Assembly: GCF_003054285.1 (NCBI RefSeq)
Contig: NZ_QBKS01000001.1
Span: 1,054,001-1,118,000 of the forward strand
Reading direction: 5' to 3'
Origin: Litoreibacter ponti
GTDB taxonomy: Bacteria; Pseudomonadota; Alphaproteobacteria; Rhodobacterales; Rhodobacteraceae
Length of the DNA stretch: 64,000 bases
Each line of letters starts with the position of its first letter. The first letter of the stretch is position 1. Below, one piece after another: positions 60,295 to 64,000 of this stretch. The notes below the pieces were generated by a model, which saw only the letters and a program-made list of their open reading frames with translations, did not search any database and was not told the origin of the DNA. Both the position numbers and the translations under genes were made by a program.

Positions 60295-62112
60295 TCAGGC
60301 GTTCGGCTTGGACAGCACGTATGTGCCCGGGGCATCCCCAAGTGGTTGAAATTCCTTGGATCCCGGTTGCCGCGCCTGCACCATCTTGTCGTCATCCCGG
60401 CTCAACCACGTATCCCAACGCGGCCACCACGAGCCCTCGTTACGGGTCGCGCCTTCCATCCATTCGTCCTGCGTGCCGGACAGATCGTCATTGGTGTAAT
60501 GGCCGTATTTCTTCTTCGATGGCGGATTGATGATGCCCGCCACATGGCCGGATTCGGACACGATGAAGGTCTTGTCGTCCGAGCCCATCTTCTGGACCCC
60601 GGTGTACGAGCCGCGCCACGCCGCGATGTGATCAGTCTCGCAGGCGATCGCGCAGACCGGCACGGTGACATCGGCCAGCGACAGGGTCTCGCCAAGAAGC
60701 TGGAACTCGCCTTTGGCCAGCTTGTTGTCCTGGCACAGCTCACGCAGGTAATCGACCACGAAGCGCCCGGGCAGGTTCGTGCTGTCGCCGTTCCAGTAAA
60801 GCAGATCGAAGGCGGGCGGCGCCTCCCCCAACATGTAAGAGCGGATCGCGGGGCCATAGACCAGATCATTGGCGCGCAGATACGAGAAGGTGCGCGACAT
60901 GAAAAAGGAGTGCAGATAGCCCTTCTCGGACACCTGCCGCTCGATCCCGTCGACGAAGTCATCATCGAGGAAGACGCCCATCTCGCCCGGGTCCTCGAAG
61001 TCGGACAGCATGGTGAAGAACGTGGCCGACTTGATCGACTTGTCGCCCCGCTTCTTCATCAGGCCCAGCGTGAGGGTCAGCATGGTGCCGGCGATGCAGT
61101 AGCCCACCGCGTTGACCTGCTTTTGCTTGGTGATCTTCTTGACCGTGTTGATCGCGGTCAGGTAGCCGTCCTCGACGTAATCCTCGATGCCGACTTCCTT
61201 GTAGGCCGCGTCGGGGTTGATCCAGCTAACGATAAACAGCGTGTGGCCCTGATCGACGATCCATTTGATCAGCGAGTTCTCGGGCTTCAGGTCCATGATG
61301 TAGAACTTGTTGATCCAGGGCGGGAAGATCACGACCGGGGTCGCGTGCACCTTCTCGGTCGTGGGAGTGTACTGGATCAACTCGAACATGTGGTTGCGGA
61401 ATACGACCTTGCCGGGGGTGGCGGCGATATTCTCGCCCACCTTGAAAGCGGTCTCGTCGGCGAGGCTGACAAGCAGGTCGCCTTCGTTGGCCTCGATATC
61501 ATGGACGAGGTTCTCGAGCCCCTTGACCAGCGACTCGCCATCGGTTTCGACCGCGCGCGACAGCGCTTCGGGGTTGGTGGCAAGGAAATTGGTGGGCGAG
61601 AACAGATCCACGATCTGCTGGGCGAAGAACGACACCCGGCGCTTTTCATGCTCGTCGAGCCCCTCGAGCCCATCCATCGCATCGGTGATGGCCTCAGCCG
61701 AATAGAGGTATTGCTGCTTGATGAAGTTGAAATAGGGGTGCGTGTCCCACAGCTCTGACTTGAATCGGCGATCCTTGGGGCCGGTATCCTCGGGCGGGGC
61801 GAGCTTGCCGTGGGCCAGCTGTGACTGCGCCTCGACATAATGTTTGAGCGACTTTCCCCAGTAGCTGACCTGTTGTTCGATGATCTTTGACGGGTTCTTC
61901 ATCATTTCCGCCATATAAGCGGCGGCGGCCTGCACGTAGACGTCGTGACCGGGGGCCTGCAGCCCGGGATCGGCACTTTTTTTCTGCCCCATGGCGGCCA
62001 CAAGACGCTTGGACAACTCGTCCATCTTCGCCAGATTCGCATTGAGGCGTTCTAGCTTCACTGCAGCATCAATGTCGGTCTCGGTGTCAGTTTCGGTTGT
62101 CATCGGGTCCAT
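60295..62112 (-). CDS. phaC: Class I poly(3-hydroxyalkanoate) synthase
   Basis: 605 residues, class I length. N-terminal domain about 1-225, catalytic alpha/beta domain with nucleophile in AVGYCIAGTMLTL (C339), catalytic Asp in ACETDHIAAW and His in VSESGHVAGIINPP. The lipase-like box reads GxCxAG rather than the GxCxGG of Cupriavidus. Polymerises hydroxyacyl-CoA into granules. Start ATG 62112 or 62103 (ten-base region, both possible). Divergent from phaZ with 113 bases between. Confidence 0.96.
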   Translation of the reverse strand: MDPMTTETDTETDIDAAVKLERLNANLAKMDELSKRLVAAMGQKKSADPGLQAPGHDVYVQAAAAYMAEMMKNPSKIIEQQVSYWGKSLKHYVEAQSQLAHGKLAPPEDTGPKDRRFKSELWDTHPYFNFIKQQYLYSAEAITDAMDGLEGLDEHEKRRVSFFAQQIVDLFSPTNFLATNPEALSRAVETDGESLVKGLENLVHDIEANEGDLLVSLADETAFKVGENIAATPGKVVFRNHMFELIQYTPTTEKVHATPVVIFPPWINKFYIMDLKPENSLIKWIVDQGHTLFIVSWINPDAAYKEVGIEDYVEDGYLTAINTVKKITKQKQVNAVGYCIAGTMLTLTLGLMKKRGDKSIKSATFFTMLSDFEDPGEMGVFLDDDFVDGIERQVSEKGYLHSFFMSRTFSYLRANDLVYGPAIRSYMLGEAPPAFDLLYWNGDSTNLPGRFVVDYLRELCQDNKLAKGEFQLLGETLSLADVTVPVCAIACETDHIAAWRGSYTGVQKMGSDDKTFIVSESGHVAGIINPPSKKKYGHYTNDDLSGTQDEWMEGATRNEGSWWPRWDTWLSRDDDKMVQARQPGSKEFQPLGDAPGTYVLSKPNA

Positions 62113-62225
62113 TCCACAATACCTTGATGCTGCAACTGCGAGATACCGTCCGCCCGACCGGGAGGCAAAGCGACGTTTTGACGTAGGGCAACAGAGATGT
62201 AGCTTACGCCTGAAAGGAACCTCCT

Positions 62226-63509
62226 GTGAAGTATATGCTCACATACGACCTGATGGAAACGATGCGGGTCACAAACCAGTGGATGGGCGCGACCGCCCAG
62301 GCCATGGGCGCCTTTCCGGCTGTACAGATGACCCCCAACCCCTGGTTCAAGATGCTCGGCGCCTGGGGCGAAGTGACGGAACGGGCCTTCTCGCGCATGG
62401 TGGCCAAGCCCGACTGGAACATCGCCTCCGTCGTGGGGGAAGACGGGCGCGACCACTTGGTCGTCGTTGAGCCGGTCGTGACCAAAGCCTTTGGCGACCT
62501 GATCCACTTCAAAGTGACGGACCGCCCGGAAAAGCCGCGCAAGATCATGCTTGTCGCCCCGATGTCGGGTCACTACGCAACGCTGCTGCGCTCGACCGTG
62601 GTCAGCCTGCTGCCCGACGCAGAGGTCTATATCACCGACTGGCACAATGCCCGCGACATCCCTGTGAGCGAAGGCAAGTTCGATATCGAGGATTACACCC
62701 TCTACCTTGTCGAGTTCATGCGTCATCTCGGCCCCGACACCCATGTCATTGCCGTCTGCCAACCCGCACCGCTGGCGCTGGCCGCGACCGCCTATCTGGC
62801 CGAGGACGAGCCCGACGCCCAGCCGCGTTCGCTGACCCTGATCGGCGGGCCGATCGATCCCGATGCCGCCGCGACGGACGTGACCGACTTTGGCCGCCGT
62901 GTAACGATGGGCCAGCTTGAAGAGAGCGCGATCCAGCGCGTGGGCTTCAAATATCCGGGCGTTGGCCGGATGGTATATCCGGGCCTGCTGCAGCTGGCCT
63001 CTTTCATGTCGATGAACGCCGAAAAGCACAGCCGCGCCTTTGGCGAGCAAATCCTGCGCGTGGCGCAGGACGAGGCGGGCGAGCACGACAAGCACAACAA
63101 GTTCTACGACGAATATTTGGCGGTCATGGACATGACGTCAGAGTTTTACCTCTCGACGGTGGAGCGCATTTTCAAAGGTCTGGAGATTGCCAAGAACGAG
63201 TTCGTCGTCGAAGGACGCCGCGTCGATATCGGTAAGATCACGACCGTGGCGGTCAAGACCGTCGAAGGGTCCAATGACGACATCTCCGCGCCGGGGCAGT
63301 GCATCGCCGCACTGGACCTGCTAACCGGACTGCCGGACGAGAAGAAAGCGTCCCACGTGGAGCCCGGCGCCGGGCATTACGGCATCTTCGCGGGCCGCAG
63401 CTGGCGCAACAACATCCGCCCGCTGGTGCTTGATTTCATCGACGCCAACGCGACGGACGCGACGCCGAAGAAGAAACGCCGCAGCAACGTCACCAAGCTG
63501 AAAGCCTAG
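62226..63509 (+). CDS. phaZ: Intracellular polyhydroxyalkanoate depolymerase
   Basis: 427 residues. Family start MKYMLTYDLMETMR; catalytic cysteine in THVIAVCQPAPLAL (C178), Asp and His in the C-terminal domain (AGHYGIFAGRSWRNNIRP contains the His). Ends with a basic KKKRRSNVTKLKA tail. Mobilises stored polymer. GTG 62226 has AAGGA seven bases upstream; the ATG at 62235 is too close. Divergent from phaC. Confidence 0.94.
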   Translation: MKYMLTYDLMETMRVTNQWMGATAQAMGAFPAVQMTPNPWFKMLGAWGEVTERAFSRMVAKPDWNIASVVGEDGRDHLVVVEPVVTKAFGDLIHFKVTDRPEKPRKIMLVAPMSGHYATLLRSTVVSLLPDAEVYITDWHNARDIPVSEGKFDIEDYTLYLVEFMRHLGPDTHVIAVCQPAPLALAATAYLAEDEPDAQPRSLTLIGGPIDPDAAATDVTDFGRRVTMGQLEESAIQRVGFKYPGVGRMVYPGLLQLASFMSMNAEKHSRAFGEQILRVAQDEAGEHDKHNKFYDEYLAVMDMTSEFYLSTVERIFKGLEIAKNEFVVEGRRVDIGKITTVAVKTVEGSNDDISAPGQCIAALDLLTGLPDEKKASHVEPGAGHYGIFAGRSWRNNIRPLVLDFIDANATDATPKKKRRSNVTKLKA

Positions 63510-64000
63510 GCCGCGAGCCACTCCGCAAGGGCGGCATTGACCGCCTCGGGCTGCTCCAACGTGGACAAATGCCCTGCATCGGGGATAACACGCAGCTGCG
63601 CGCCAAAGATCAGGTCCGCCATGAATTGGTGGCGCTTGACCGGGCAAAGCGCGTCGTGCTCACCGCACAGCACCAGCGCCGGCAGCCGCGCCTTGCGCAG
63701 CACATCTTGCTGATCACGGCGGCGCTGCAGGGCACGCGATTGGCGCAGGAAGACCCCCTCCCCCATGTCGAGCGCCATGTCGAGCACCAGATCGAGCACC
63801 GCCTGACGGCCTGGACCGGGGGCCAGATAGTTCGGCTTCATCTCGTCGCGCATCACCTCGACCAGCGAGCCCGCCATCACGCGGGCGATCTGCGGCTCGC
63901 GCTCGGCGGCCTTGGCGGGGGGCTCTGCCATGGAATTGGTGTCGAGCAACGCGATGCGAGTGATGCGGCCCGGCGCCTGACGCAGCATCTCCATCGCGAC
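63506..64000 (-). CDS. Alpha/beta hydrolase (5' part outside window)
   Basis: C-terminal 164 or so residues of an alpha/beta hydrolase; the frame stays open to the window end, so the true start and the nucleophile elbow are not seen. Visible: MEMLRQAPGRITRIALLDTN after the elbow helix, a lid region, PALVLCGEHDALCPVKRHQF (acid Asp) and DAGHLSTLEQPEAVNAAL (catalytic His). Convergent with phaZ with a four-base stop overlap. Substrate unknown. Confidence 0.85.
   Translation of the reverse strand, partial: VAMEMLRQAPGRITRIALLDTNSMAEPPAKAAEREPQIARVMAGSLVEVMRDEMKPNYLAPGPGRQAVLDLVLDMALDMGEGVFLRQSRALQRRRDQQDVLRKARLPALVLCGEHDALCPVKRHQFMADLIFGAQLRVIPDAGHLSTLEQPEAVNAALAEWLAA

Overview
The window looks like a chromosomal segment of a marine-type alphaproteobacterium of the Rhodobacteraceae (Roseobacter group). 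This is inferred from GC-rich coding sequence, a class I PHA locus (phaZ / phaC-phaP-phaR), a NuoE-NuoF fusion flavoprotein, small families such as DUF2842, DUF2065 and DUF1330, a Hint-domain protein, and gene orders such as purA-DUF2842 and rpiA-gor. It carries no rRNA, no tRNA that I could recognise, no CRISPR array and no intact mobile element. Most of it is ordinary core genome, with a few catabolic and degenerate patches.

Layout. 0-6.8 kb: a peptide-uptake/processing cluster (partial DppB-type permease, DppA-type binding protein, an ArgE-family deacylase, and two tandem MlrC/M81 metallopeptidases). 7.2-7.8 kb: a degenerate patch in which a RuBisCO-like-protein fragment abuts a phosphogluconate-dehydrogenase-like C-terminal fragment. 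7.8-14.4 kb: acetyltransferase, CspA, Tpm plus ArsH, the ftsY-eamA-yciB operon and a lytic transglycosylase. 14.4-26.3 kb: orphan NuoEF-type formate-dehydrogenase beta subunit, AlkB-like hydroxylase, xseA/purD divergent pair, ferredoxin plus FG-GAP protein, an orphan OB domain of DnaE2, lipoprotein, sulfotransferase, OYE-type flavoenzyme and a universal stress protein. 26.4-34 kb: HtrA protease, sterol-desaturase-like enzyme, hflK-hflC-DUF2065, gor and rpiA. 34-43 kb: Hint protein, thiamine pyrophosphokinase, a very acidic 790-residue protein, purA-DUF2842, secG and pyrG. 42.6-45 kb: two TerB-like proteins and a signal-less PhnD-like protein. 44.7-58.2 kb: a large catabolic block with an amino-acid-type ABC transporter, an Asp-nucleophile hydrolase, two glutamine-synthetase-like ligases, a class I amidotransferase-like hydrolase, a DAO oxidase, two aminotransferases, a LysR regulator and a hexapeptide acetyltransferase. 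58.2-64 kb: hemolysin III family protein and the PHA locus.

How genes work together. The 44.7-53.7 kb operon has the enzyme classes of a gamma-glutamylation route for amines (ligase, oxidase, hydrolase; compare Puu polyamine and aniline AtdA1/AtdA2 pathways) coupled to its own importer, but lacks an aldehyde dehydrogenase. The PHA genes form a synthesis/granule/repressor/depolymerase set with PhaR-type operators upstream of phaP. HflK/HflC and HtrA form a membrane quality-control neighbourhood.

The least explained structures are non-coding. (i) Strings of short perfect inverted repeats directly follow stop codons of three minus-strand genes (28.1, 29.2 and 38.7 kb). (ii) A two-block intergenic repeat begins at the stop codon of ftsY and of a glutamine-synthetase-like gene, with a partial third copy after purD. 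(iii) There are several remnant or orphan domains (RuBisCO-like, DnaE2 OB fold, FdsB).
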